A stretch of DNA of 46,644 nucleotides from Anaerolineae bacterium (GTDB lineage: Bacteria; Chloroflexota; Anaerolineae; Promineifilales; Promineifilaceae), in NCBI GenBank assembly GCA_030425205.1, contig JAUIAP010000047.1, positions 1 to 46,644 on the forward strand. Reading direction: 5' to 3'. Both the position numbers and the translations under genes were made by a program. Shown here piece by piece: positions 27,912 through 37,500 of the stretch (its first letter is position 1; each line of letters begins with the position of its first letter). The notes beneath the pieces were generated by a model. That model saw nothing but the letters and a program-made list of their open reading frames with translations. It ran no database searches and had not been told where the DNA came from.

Positions 27912-29003
27912 ATGAGGCAGCGCGAACACCTCACCACCGACAGTTACGAATACTACCGTCGCCAGCGTCAACGGCGGCGCAATCGTCGCTGGTTGGGCTT
28001 TTTCGTCATCGTTTTGTTGCTAGGTGGGGGTGTTTTTGCAGGGACGCGCCTGTTGGATGGTATCCCGTCAATATCGTTGCCGACATTTGCGCCGATCATC
28101 GAACCAGCCGTTATGCCGACGGCAACATCGACCATGCTACCTGCGACGGCAACGCCAACACAAATTGTGGCAACGGCCGAATCAACGGTTGTCAGTGCCG
28201 AACTGGTCAGTGATGCGCGTTTGCATCCACCAAACCTGCCCGATTTGCAAGCGTTGATGTTGCGACTTATCAACGAAGACCGCGCCGCCAATCAGCTTGC
28301 TCCTGTTGCGTGGGACGAAACGCTCGCGCTTGCGGGACAGCTTCACGCAGAGGAGATGGTCGTCAACGACTATTTGAGCCATTGGAATCTGGTTGGTCAT
28401 GGCCCCGATCACCGCTACACATTGGCAGGCGGTCAGCACATCAGCCGCGAGAATGTTCACTCCTTTGCCTACACATTTAACGATGGGCGTGGCGCACCGA
28501 TTGACGATTGGGCGTTTGTGATTGCCAACGCGCAAAGCGGCTTTATGGCTAGTGCAGGCCATCGCGCCAACATTTTGACCCCTTCGCACACGCACGTTGG
28601 TGTGGGCATGGCTTACGATGCGGCGAGTGGACAGTTTCGTTTGGCACAGGAGTTTGGCAATCAGAGCGTCTCACTGGCGCAGCCGTTGCCGACTGCGATT
28701 GGGAGGGGTGAGCAAGTGATGGTGGTGGGGCGGATTTCGGCCGATAACCTCACCAACCTGCTACTCAACATCGCCTATGAGCCAACGCCGCCGCCCCGTT
28801 CGCTGACATGGTTGCGAAACTCAAGCACCTACCGTTCCCCCGCCAACTCTATCGACGCTGTGCGCTTGGGGGACAGCTTTTCCGAGACGATTACATTTGA
28901 TTATGCCGAAGGTGCAGGTGTCTATCATATCCGCATTTTTGGGGAACGCGCTGGCGACACGCCATTTTTGCTGCTCAACCACGCAATTTGGGTTGGGCAG
29001 TAG
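27912..29003 (+). CDS. Membrane-anchored CAP (SCP/PR-1-like) domain protein
   Basis: This 363-residue protein has a highly basic N-terminus (YYRRQRQRRRNRR), one TM (WLGFFVIVLLLGGGVFAGT) at about 24-42, and a Pro/Thr linker. An extracellular CAP domain spans about 110-255: LRLINEDRAANQL, LAGQLHAEEMVVNDYLSHWN, ENVHSFAY, GHRANIL and HVGVGMAY. The CAP cavity His and Glu residues (HAEEM, ISREN, TPSHTHVG) are present. A beta-rich C-terminal domain of about 100 residues follows. CAP proteins often bind lipids or act in surface interactions, and only some are proteases. GGGAGGAG lies just before the start, and the previous gene ends 3 bp upstream. The function within the block is unknown; surface localisation is well supported. 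Confidence 0.87.
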   Translation: MRQREHLTTDSYEYYRRQRQRRRNRRWLGFFVIVLLLGGGVFAGTRLLDGIPSISLPTFAPIIEPAVMPTATSTMLPATATPTQIVATAESTVVSAELVSDARLHPPNLPDLQALMLRLINEDRAANQLAPVAWDETLALAGQLHAEEMVVNDYLSHWNLVGHGPDHRYTLAGGQHISRENVHSFAYTFNDGRGAPIDDWAFVIANAQSGFMASAGHRANILTPSHTHVGVGMAYDAASGQFRLAQEFGNQSVSLAQPLPTAIGRGEQVMVVGRISADNLTNLLLNIAYEPTPPPRSLTWLRNSSTYRSPANSIDAVRLGDSFSETITFDYAEGAGVYHIRIFGERAGDTPFLLLNHAIWVGQ

Positions 29004-29064
29004 TCAGAAGCAATGCGCGGGGTTGTGGGAACGCAATGCCGCAGTTTTGAAAGGAGAATGTTGT

Positions 29065-29298
29065 ATGGAAGAAAAAGATAGTTGCACCCTCTGTGGTAAT
29101 CGTGCCTACGAAAAGGGCAAAGTATGTGAAATTTGTGGAGCAAGGCCACACGCTTTTCTTGGCGTTGGCGGTGGTTATCTGTACCCATCGGAGGGTCGTC
29201 TGTTTCGACGGCTGGTGGGTGGCATCGCGCTCATTCTCATCTTGGGCATTATCGTGGGTAGCGCATTGGCATTTTGGCTGATGAACCCACCGCTTTAG
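29065..29298 (+). CDS. Small zinc-ribbon plus single-TM protein
   Basis: This 77-residue protein begins with a zinc ribbon (CTLCG at 7-11 and CEICG about 12 residues later), then a Gly-rich loop and one TM near the C-terminus (GGIALILILGIIVGSALAFWL). The ribbon should face the cytoplasm. AAGGAG at 29051-29056 is 8 nt before the ATG at 29065, which decides the start; an open frame extends upstream but overlaps the CAP gene. Similar zinc ribbons occur in both tubulin-like proteins of the block, so it may dock to the same partner (inference). Confidence 0.8.
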   Translation: MEEKDSCTLCGNRAYEKGKVCEICGARPHAFLGVGGGYLYPSEGRLFRRLVGGIALILILGIIVGSALAFWLMNPPL

Positions 29299-29310
29299 GA
29301 GGTACAACAG

Positions 29311-30513
29311 ATGAGTAAGATCAAACAACGGATCAATACAATGTTGGCAGTTATGTTGGCGATTGTCTTTGTCGCGGTGATTGGGGCAAATGTGCCAGCC
29401 TATTCTTATCGGCAAGGGCTGTTTACAGCAGCGACGCGCAATGTCGAGAGTACAGCGACGGCGACACGTCAATCGGCGACAGCGACACGTCAGGCGATTG
29501 CCAACGTAACGGCGAGTGTTGAGATGATGACAGCGGTTGTGTTGACGGGTGAGGCGGCACAGACAGCGACGTTTGCGGCGGCCGAGTTGACACGCATCGC
29601 GCCAACATGGACACCGACCGCCACCCCAACGCCGACAAGCACGCCAACACCGACAAGTACGCCAACACCAACCAATACGCCAACGCCGCAGCCGCCGTGC
29701 AGTGCGCCCGTTAGCAATCAGGCGATTTTGTACACGCAACCGAGTCTCGGCCGCAACACCAACAGCCAAATTCTCGCTACGAGTGAGGTGATTTTGCACC
29801 GTAAACTCAAAGGCGAGTCGTGGTGGTTTGCCTCGCGCAGTGGCACGAGTGAGCCAGAAGGGTGGGTCAATCTTGAGCAATTGATCGAACTGCCCTCATC
29901 GTGTGAGATGTTGACAGAGGTGACGTTGAGCGCGATGTTGGGGAACGCTGCGCCAAAAGCGATTCTCGATGAGAGCTTTTCATCGCTGCTTTACGATTGG
30001 CAAGGGGACAAAGTGGATATTGATCGCGGTGTGGATGGCAACGACGTGCTGTTGATGACTGGCGATACATCGGCCGTTCCAGCCGAGTCACCCACATTTG
30101 GCACATTCGATTTGCGAACCTCGTTTACACGCGTCCATGGCTCACTCGATGCGTTCTTCGCCGTGCGAATGAATTCAACCGAACTGTCACAAACCTACGT
30201 TCAAGTTTTGTTGCGCCGCGCCAATTGCAGCGTCGAATACAGCGTGGTGGTGAGCGGTGAAGTGCGGCGTTCAGAAAGCCGTGCAACCAGTAATCAATGT
30301 GGTGGCACGAACAATCCCGGCTACCTTGAGGTGTCGCTGACTGAGTTTGACGACAACAACTTTGCGCTGTCGGGCGCGTACAACGATGAAGCGTTGCCAG
30401 AGTTGTTCTTTAGCAAACAAGGTGGTGCGTTTGCAGAAATGACGCTGGAGCTAATCTCGGACGATGCTAATGTGCAGGTCGAGTGGTTATTGCTGGCAGA
30501 AGGAGGTCGTTAA
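29311..30513 (+). CDS. Secreted/anchored SH3-like domain protein with Pro/Thr linker
   Basis: This 400-residue protein starts with an uncleaved signal or TM anchor (MLAVMLAIVFVAVIGANV). An Ala/Thr-rich stalk with repeated TATRQ units follows, then a Pro/Thr linker at about 108-130. A bacterial SH3-like domain spans about 132-198 (AILYTQPSLGRNTNSQIL, WWFASRSG, GWVNLEQL). A C-terminal beta-rich domain of about 170 residues looks like a jelly-roll or lectin-type fold (FDLRTSFTRVHGSLDAFFAV). Bacterial SH3 domains often bind cell-wall peptide or surface ligands. AGGAGG precedes the start. It is probably an outer-face component of the block. The exact ligand cannot be told from sequence. Confidence 0.8.
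   Translation: MSKIKQRINTMLAVMLAIVFVAVIGANVPAYSYRQGLFTAATRNVESTATATRQSATATRQAIANVTASVEMMTAVVLTGEAAQTATFAAAELTRIAPTWTPTATPTPTSTPTPTSTPTPTNTPTPQPPCSAPVSNQAILYTQPSLGRNTNSQILATSEVILHRKLKGESWWFASRSGTSEPEGWVNLEQLIELPSSCEMLTEVTLSAMLGNAAPKAILDESFSSLLYDWQGDKVDIDRGVDGNDVLLMTGDTSAVPAESPTFGTFDLRTSFTRVHGSLDAFFAVRMNSTELSQTYVQVLLRRANCSVEYSVVVSGEVRRSESRATSNQCGGTNNPGYLEVSLTEFDDNNFALSGAYNDEALPELFFSKQGGAFAEMTLELISDDANVQVEWLLLAEGGR
29620..29697 (+). repeat. Low-complexity Pro/Thr linker repeat
   Basis: This is a degenerate repeat of ACGCCAACACCGACAAGT-type units encoding TPTPTS/TPTPTN. Similar linkers occur at about 18760-18840 and 37605-37700. All three lie between a membrane segment and an extracytoplasmic domain, or between two such domains, and act as surface spacers. 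Confidence 0.8.
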
Positions 30514-30515
30514 CG

Positions 30516-31478
30516 ATGAGCGATGTGAAGTTGAACGAGTTACAGATGGCTCTATGGGGGCCACCGACATCGGGCAAGACGTGGCTTTTGGAGGCATTCG
30601 GCCGAAAACTGTTCCTCATGAATGAAGTACTTGAGGAGAAAAACCGCTTTGCACTCTCTCTCTACGACATGAACCGACGGCGGGACGTGGTTGGAGACGG
30701 CCGATTTCCAGAGCCAACAGGTGATGCGACGATTGCCCAAAATTTGGTCAAATACCGTTTTGTGCGACGCGGATTGGGTAAGGGATTTCAATATGAGGCA
30801 AGCACTTGCTGTCACTACGTTGATATTCTCGACAATCCCGGTGGTGCCACGATCCAAGAGACAGAGGAAGAGGCTATCCGAGAGTCAGTCAGAATTCAAC
30901 AGCGTAAGGCGAAGAATTTGATTTTAGTTTTGACAAAGGATGACAATCTGGATTCGCAAGAGTATCTCGCCAAGTTGCGTGATTTGCGGCGAGAGTTCAA
31001 TCGGGTTGAGGGTCAGCGGCGCATCGCTGTTTGCATCACAAAAGCGGACGAAATAGGGGGGCCTGGCCTCGTGTTTTCAAGCGATCCGCAGGCTCTGCTA
31101 CCGCTTGTTTTTTCCGACAATCATGAGCAAGTTGTCGAATTTTTTGATGATTTGCTATCCGTCGAAGATGGGCATGATGTCGCGTATTTCGCCGTTTCAG
31201 CCAGTGGTTACACGGGCACAGGAGATCCAAACATCGATCCGATTTCGGGTAATTTGGTCGATGTCGATGCGTGGCATCCGATCAATGTCGAGGAGCCGTT
31301 TATGTGGCTGTTTGACCGCATTGAGCGCGACAGGCTGCGAAAGAGTCACGAGCAGCAAATGGGGCTGTTCTACCGTCTATTCAAACAACAGATGTCGGAT
31401 GCACGGCTTGAGGCGCGGGTTTCGTATAGTGACATGATCAACTGGGTGCGCGACAAGTTGCCTCCCATTCCGATGTAG
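30516..31478 (+). CDS. P-loop GTPase-like protein
   Basis: This 320-residue protein has a Walker A/G1 motif (WGPPTSGKTWL, about 14-24), a G3-like DILDNPGGA near 102-110 and a G4-like ITKADE near 172-178. These fit a small GTPase of the kind found beside GTPase-associated proteins in NTP-dependent bacterial conflict systems. No signal peptide or TM is present. AGGAGG (30501-30506) is 9 nt before the ATG at 30516, so the upstream in-frame GTG at 30483 is rejected. It is followed directly by two large paralogues that look like its associated partners. It may act as a nucleotide switch for the tail-anchored proteins downstream (inference). TKAD fits guanine specificity, but an ATPase is not excluded. 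Confidence 0.82.
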   Translation: MSDVKLNELQMALWGPPTSGKTWLLEAFGRKLFLMNEVLEEKNRFALSLYDMNRRRDVVGDGRFPEPTGDATIAQNLVKYRFVRRGLGKGFQYEASTCCHYVDILDNPGGATIQETEEEAIRESVRIQQRKAKNLILVLTKDDNLDSQEYLAKLRDLRREFNRVEGQRRIAVCITKADEIGGPGLVFSSDPQALLPLVFSDNHEQVVEFFDDLLSVEDGHDVAYFAVSASGYTGTGDPNIDPISGNLVDVDAWHPINVEEPFMWLFDRIERDRLRKSHEQQMGLFYRLFKQQMSDARLEARVSYSDMINWVRDKLPPIPM

Positions 31479-31489
31479 GGAGACAAACT

Positions 31490-34400
31490 GTGGTCAAGTG
31501 GCAGTGCGTCGAGTGCGGCAAGCCGTTTCGTGCAAGCGGCGATGCGGGTGAATTTGGTGAACTTCTCTACACCTCTCAATTGAAGGGGCAAGGAGAGGGG
31601 TTGCTAAAGGCACTCAACCCGATTCGGCGCGGCGGTTTTTTGCGAAGCTTGGACAAGGTATCGGCCGTTTGTATCCAGCGTGATCCCGATACCGTCGTCT
31701 TCGCACACCTGCAAGCGCGACGGGACAACGCCCTCAACTACGCGGCACGGTCGCGGCAGTCGTTTTTCCAGATACGCTTCACGCAGATGAGCAATCGTGA
31801 GTTGCATTCATTGTATCAGGCGGGTCACGCACCGCTTGGCGATGTTTTCTATCGGGATATTTTGGAAAAGACGGGGGTTTCCGAGCAGTTTGTATTACAG
31901 CAGGTAGACAATCGGTCAATCCCCCACACGCCACCAAGCCTACCTTACTACAAAGAAATCATTCGGGTGATTAGCCCGAAGCGCGGCGTGGCGGCCGAAA
32001 CGCCAGAGCGCGGGTTGCTCTTTCGTTGGCTGGCGGCCGATGCGCCGCCCGCGCTGGTGGTGGGGGATGGTCTGGCAGAACAGTCAACCGTGCAGATCGC
32101 ATGGGTGGATCGCATTGTTGAAAAGCTGCTAACCCTGCCGAGTGGTGGTCAACTGCATGTCGTTCACGAAAATCTGTCGATTGGCGCACGTCTTTTGCTG
32201 ATGCAGGCTGCACAGCGATTAGCGTTGCCGATCTTGGGTCTGCCAGTCACTTTTGCGCTGGACGTGGTTGTGGAACGGTCGCGCCATGTGCCGGTTGTGC
32301 AGTTTGTGTCGGAAACGGCGTTGCAGCAGACTAAAGCGCAACATCTGTTGCGGCTGACCGATGCTGATTCACAGACTGCGATGGCGTTTACGGCGTGGTG
32401 GCGCAAGTTGGCACAACAAGGGGTCAACTGGCAAGCGATCAATGCACGCTGGTTTACGATTGAACCACTGCTACGGGCGAGAAAGTTTGGGCAGGCGCAG
32501 GCGTTCTTGCTGAAACGGTATCCCGTCTCGGATGATGCGGCGCAGTGGGCGGCGTTTTTGATCGACCTACATTGTTCGGCCGAAAGTGACCAAACTCCAT
32601 CGATCATCTCACAACAATATCCTCACCTTACCCTTGCCGAGCGAGAGCGACTACTCCATCAGTATAGTGCCGAAATTTTGGGCGCACTGGCTGGACAGAC
32701 GCTTTCGGCCGAAAAGTTCGAGGCGTGGGGAGCGGCGTTGCACGCTGTCCCTCCCACCAAGCTACAGGCGCGTCATGTAACCGCGTTGCGCTCGGCATTT
32801 ACGAACTGTGTCGATGCACAGCAGGTTGTTTGCCGTGCGGACACGGCGTGGACAGAGTTGGGGGCGCATGTTGCGGTGCTGTTGAGAGGAGGGAGGATCT
32901 CGGCCGATACACCTCCCAACACCCGTCGTGCATTGACTGTTTGGTTAATGCGCCTGTTGAAAACGGAACCGCGCCTCTTGCCAAAACTGGTTTTGCAAGA
33001 GCTACCACACTTTGTCATTGAAGATGCCGACGATGCAGCGACCTACTACCAACAGTTACAGACGCAAATTGCGCCCACGACGGCCGATGATTGGGGGTAT
33101 TTGGCACAGCTTCCTGCACATCAGGGTGAGAGCCAAAAACCGCTTAATTGGACGCTACGCTTCCTGCTGCAAATGCAAGTGAAACTGACAAAGTTAACGG
33201 ACGCTGCGCTGGATGTGGTTGATCTGGTGCAACTGCTCAAACTGCAAGGTGACAGCGTGCCGTTCATCAGTGAAAAGGCGGCGGAACTGTTGGCTGCAAC
33301 CATTACGGCGGAGACGCTTCAGCAAGATGTCCTTGTCCAAACGTTGCACCTGCTGACCAGAGCGACCGTCGTTCGTGAAGATGTCTTCCCACTTTTGCAC
33401 GCGATTCGCCATGCGCCACAGTGGGAGCAGTACCGACAGACGTTGCTGGCGCGAGAAGATGTGTATGACTTTTCGGCCGAAACCGTCTCACGCTGGCTAC
33501 AAAAGGATGATTCCACACACATTGTTTTTCACACGCTCGTTTGGTTGCCAACAGCCAACCGCGTCAACTGGCAACTGCTTCGCACAGCCGCCGTGCTGCC
33601 CGACATAGATGAAGCGTTTACTAGCTATCAGCACCTTTTAGCAACGAGTCGCCATAACGATATGAGCGGAACTTCCGAACTCGCCGCGTGGTTGAATCGC
33701 CGCGACAACCTTGTGGGGAGCTTTCACAAAATTGGCCTCCCAACGGCGAAAAGCAATCATCTGTTTTTCTTGGCGATGTGGGAATGGTTGTGTGCGTTGC
33801 CAGTGGAGGGGGCGTTATCGGCCGATGTGCAAACCGATGTCGAAAAGCTGCACAAGCGAGCGGTCGCGGCACGCCTCCCCGATGTGCAGTCGTTTGGCTC
33901 ACACAACGCCGAGACGGTGCTATTTCTAACACAGAATTACACGGACAAAGAAGCCAGCTTGCGCGACAAGGCGTTAGCGGCGTTGTTCCAGCAGCCGCAC
34001 ATCATCGAACCGACAACGTGGCGGCAGTTTTTCACCAATCAGTTTGGGTTTCGCGTCGAGGACTATTTGCAACTGCTCACGGCGTTGAACTGGTCGGCCG
34101 AATGGATGGCGATTGGCCTCAACGCAGACGGTATCATTGACGCTGTTTTTGAGACGTTTGGGAATTCGGTCGAAATGTTCACCTTCCTCCAGCAGTATGT
34201 CGCTGGTGGTTACAGCACGGCGACGCTGGCGACAATTTGCCAGCGCATTGCACAACTGCCCGACGTGACGCAGCGCACGGAGCAGTACCAATTTTGGATT
34301 CTCCCCTATGCCCATGCGCTAAACCGACAACCAAGCGAACAACTCGATCTTCGGCACGCTGCCGCCCAACAGCCCAATCTATTCAAGCAACTCTACGACT

Positions 34401-34582
34401 TTGTGACCAGCGTTGAACATCGGGCTGATTTTAAGCTGCCAACGGATGGCGATTTTGAGTGGCGGCAAGCATTGGCACAAAATGAACAAAAAAATAAACG
34501 CAAAACCGTGCGCCTCATGCTGTTGATTGGTGTGATTGTGATCGGATTCATCGTCGCGTTTTATTTCTTGAGGAGCAATTAA
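31490..34582 (+). CDS. Tail-anchored GTPase-associated-like protein (copy 1)
   Basis: This 1030-residue protein has one N-terminal CVEC pair, then a module with ELLYTSQLKGQGEGLL near 23-38 and VVFAHLQARRD near 70-80. This resembles the N-terminal domain of GTPase-associated protein 1 (GAP1) families, whose hallmark is a LYTS-like start. A central segment has LPILGLPVTFALDVV near 247-261. The remaining 700 residues are mostly helical. The last 27 residues form a TM (RLMLLIGVIVIGFIVAFYFL), making it a tail-anchored cytoplasmic protein. The GTG start at 31490 has GGGAG 7 nt before it. It sits 11 bp after the GTPase gene and 1 bp before its paralogue. GAP1 assignment is from memory of the family and is tentative; paralogy with the next gene is clear. 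Confidence 0.7.
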   Translation: MVKWQCVECGKPFRASGDAGEFGELLYTSQLKGQGEGLLKALNPIRRGGFLRSLDKVSAVCIQRDPDTVVFAHLQARRDNALNYAARSRQSFFQIRFTQMSNRELHSLYQAGHAPLGDVFYRDILEKTGVSEQFVLQQVDNRSIPHTPPSLPYYKEIIRVISPKRGVAAETPERGLLFRWLAADAPPALVVGDGLAEQSTVQIAWVDRIVEKLLTLPSGGQLHVVHENLSIGARLLLMQAAQRLALPILGLPVTFALDVVVERSRHVPVVQFVSETALQQTKAQHLLRLTDADSQTAMAFTAWWRKLAQQGVNWQAINARWFTIEPLLRARKFGQAQAFLLKRYPVSDDAAQWAAFLIDLHCSAESDQTPSIISQQYPHLTLAERERLLHQYSAEILGALAGQTLSAEKFEAWGAALHAVPPTKLQARHVTALRSAFTNCVDAQQVVCRADTAWTELGAHVAVLLRGGRISADTPPNTRRALTVWLMRLLKTEPRLLPKLVLQELPHFVIEDADDAATYYQQLQTQIAPTTADDWGYLAQLPAHQGESQKPLNWTLRFLLQMQVKLTKLTDAALDVVDLVQLLKLQGDSVPFISEKAAELLAATITAETLQQDVLVQTLHLLTRATVVREDVFPLLHAIRHAPQWEQYRQTLLAREDVYDFSAETVSRWLQKDDSTHIVFHTLVWLPTANRVNWQLLRTAAVLPDIDEAFTSYQHLLATSRHNDMSGTSELAAWLNRRDNLVGSFHKIGLPTAKSNHLFFLAMWEWLCALPVEGALSADVQTDVEKLHKRAVAARLPDVQSFGSHNAETVLFLTQNYTDKEASLRDKALAALFQQPHIIEPTTWRQFFTNQFGFRVEDYLQLLTALNWSAEWMAIGLNADGIIDAVFETFGNSVEMFTFLQQYVAGGYSTATLATICQRIAQLPDVTQRTEQYQFWILPYAHALNRQPSEQLDLRHAAAQQPNLFKQLYDFVTSVEHRADFKLPTDGDFEWRQALAQNEQKNKRKTVRLMLLIGVIVIGFIVAFYFLRSN

Positions 34583-34583
34583 G

Positions 34584-37500
34584 ATGGATGACAGGTGGCA
34601 ATATCTCGACTTTGGAAAATACTTTGCCAACGACATCGCCAGCGAATTTGCGGAACTGCTCGTCACGCCGAAATTACGCGGCAAAGGGCGCGACCTCTCG
34701 CGCAAACTCGCATTCAGCAACGATACGCGCTTTGCTGATACACAAGGTGCGGTCACGGCTGCCTTTTTCGCCATTGCCCACGACCAATACATTTTGGCAC
34801 ACATCCAACGTCGCCGCGAAAATGAGTTCAATCCCGAATCAAGCAAGCGACGAGCGTTCAACCAAGTGCGTTTTACGCTGCTGACGAGCGATGAGCTTTG
34901 GACACATTACATCAGCGGACATTCTCCGTTGACCGCCGCGCTTTACCATCCTGACTTCACCTCACGGGGGGAAGCACTCCCCAAACTGCTGGACTACACA
35001 ACCCGCACAGGTGAGGATCAGGCACCACTTATTGATGCGGACAAGATGTATGCTTCGTGGGAGGCTGAACTATTTGAACGATGGCACAGTTGGATCGATG
35101 TGATCGTTGAACGGGTGATTGCCGTTGTTGAGGACGACGAGAAACGGCAGGTGCAAATCGTATATGACGATGCGGTTTCACAGTGGGAACAACTGTACAT
35201 CGCGCAGATGGTTCAACGCATCACGCTGCCCATTTTGGGCAAGCCGATCTCGTTTGCGCTGGATGTGTTGACGGGGCGAACAAGCCGACCCTACCAGTTG
35301 CAGTTTATCCACGTTGGCGAGTCGCAAGGAGAACTACCCGTCCCGCCAGAAGATGCGATGCGGCTGGACTCGCTTCGCAGTTCCCCTCCAGCCTCCCAAC
35401 AAAGGTTAACTGATTGGTTTGGGCAAATGCGGGGAGTGTCATGGCGCGAGGCAAATACGCGCTACTATTCGGTCGAGTCGCTTCTTCAAAAAGAAAGTCG
35501 CAATTACGATCTTGCACATAAATTTGCCGTTGAAGAGTATGAGGCAAACTCTGTTTACAAAATCAAAGTTGCGTGTGCTGCTGACAATGGAGACGTTGTG
35601 CGTAGGGAAGTGGGCAGCCTTGCACCAGAACAGCGCAAAAGTTTATTGAACACCTCTTACGGAGAGACGATTTTACGCTACCTCCTTGCGGATTTGTCCA
35701 ACAAGGAGCAGTTTGAAAAGTGGTTGCATGATTGGCTGGCTGTTGAGAATTACTATTCGAGTCACTTAGTCTTGCTCAAAGAAGCGATTGGAACGGCTCC
35801 CACTGCAATTGTGACGGAGAGCATGGGTGATGATGCGGCGCGTGATGTGTGGTTGGCGGTCGGCTCGGCCGTTGCCGACCTGCTACGGCAAGGAAACACA
35901 CTCTTTGATAAAAAGACGTTGACCAATGTTTCTACCACATCGCATTTGACAGAACTGCTATTTATTGTGCTGGACGTGCCTGACAACACTTTTCCCATTG
36001 TCTGGCGCGAACTCCCAAAAGCCCCCATTACGAACGAACGAGGGCAAATTGATCTCAAGCGGGGGGAAAGGTATTTGGGACAATTATCGGCCGAAGTTAC
36101 CATACATCCGCCAGCATCCACGCTTGAATTTGACGACTCCTTTCTCGAAGAAGCCGCCTTTTCGCTGAACGGTATCATCCGTTTCCTCACCTACATTCAA
36201 CATCAAATTCAGCATAGCACAAGCGCACTATCCCCTAAGCACTTCTTTTTGCTCTATTCGTTAGCAAGCTCTACGGGGAACACAAAATTTGTTGGCGAAC
36301 GGTCATCACAATTGCTTAATCAAGCTGATCAACAATCACTTGTTTCCACAAAATTAGTTGCATGGACACTTAACTACCTCAACACTCCCAATGAGACATG
36401 GTTTCAAGGTAACCATCAACGCCCGAATGGATACAATCTGCTTGCAGAAATCAACGGTTCCAAATCAAAACAGAAAAAAAATAACACCGACTGGACGGGC
36501 TATCGACGCATGTTACAGGCCGAAAAACCCCTTGCACCTTCGGCGGAACAGGCACAAAGTTGGTTAGAGCGTGGGAGACAGGACAAGAAGCTACAAATTG
36601 TCTATGGCTGCCTACAACAGTTTGCACGCAATCAGCAGTTCTTGATCAAACCCCTGTTGCGTTATCTGCCCGCCACCTTCCCCACCGACATTGTGTTGGC
36701 AAGCGACGCTTATAGCAGACTGTTTGAGGAGCAAGTACCCGCTTCCTCTTCACTCCTACACGATGCACGCAACCGCTACTATCGAGAGAGCGTCAATGCA
36801 CCGTTGTTTTATTTGGCAATGTGGCACACCCTCCAACGAAACAATTTGCAGGCGATTGGCACGAATGATTTCCAGACGCTCTTTGAGGATTATTGGCGCA
36901 AAGACAGCGCAAAATTGTCTTCCGTGCCTTATTTGGAGAAAGCTGTTAGTGAGATGATTCAGGGTAGGGGGCTTGATCAAATAGAGGATCAGTATTGGGC
37001 AAAACTATTTCGCCAAGAAGGTTTCTCAGAGCGATTTGCCGAGATGGAAAGCACAACCAAACGGCAGATGCTTTACGCATTTGTGCGCCCTACAGTCATG
37101 CAGCGGCTTTTTCAGGGAGTAGACGATCACCAAATTGAGCAGCGTACAGAACTTTTGCGTTTGATGGGTGATGTCAATCTGTTCCCCAGAATGCCAAAAG
37201 ATGACGTGGCTGAACTGTCTCGAAAGGTGCTGCGCGGCTTTTTTGACAACGCACCCACACAGCTTTCCAAAGTTCGTGACCGCACATTGCTTAAGCGATT
37301 GCGGGAGGCTGAGGAAGTTTGGGATAGGTATCTTGAGCAACCTATACAAGTGGTTGACTCATCGACTGCGACGGGTGAAGCTGGCCCGACGAGTTTGTTC
37401 GCACGGATATTAACTTCAAACAGATGGAAGCTCTACGCAGGTATGGGGTTGATAATTGCGGTGTTAGTGAGCGGGGCGATATTTTACGCGATGCGGAATA

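Noticed and set aside
28897..29064. Longer version of the small zinc-ribbon protein
   Set aside because: The extension overlaps the CAP gene and lacks a ribosome site, while the ATG at 29065 has AAGGAG at good spacing.
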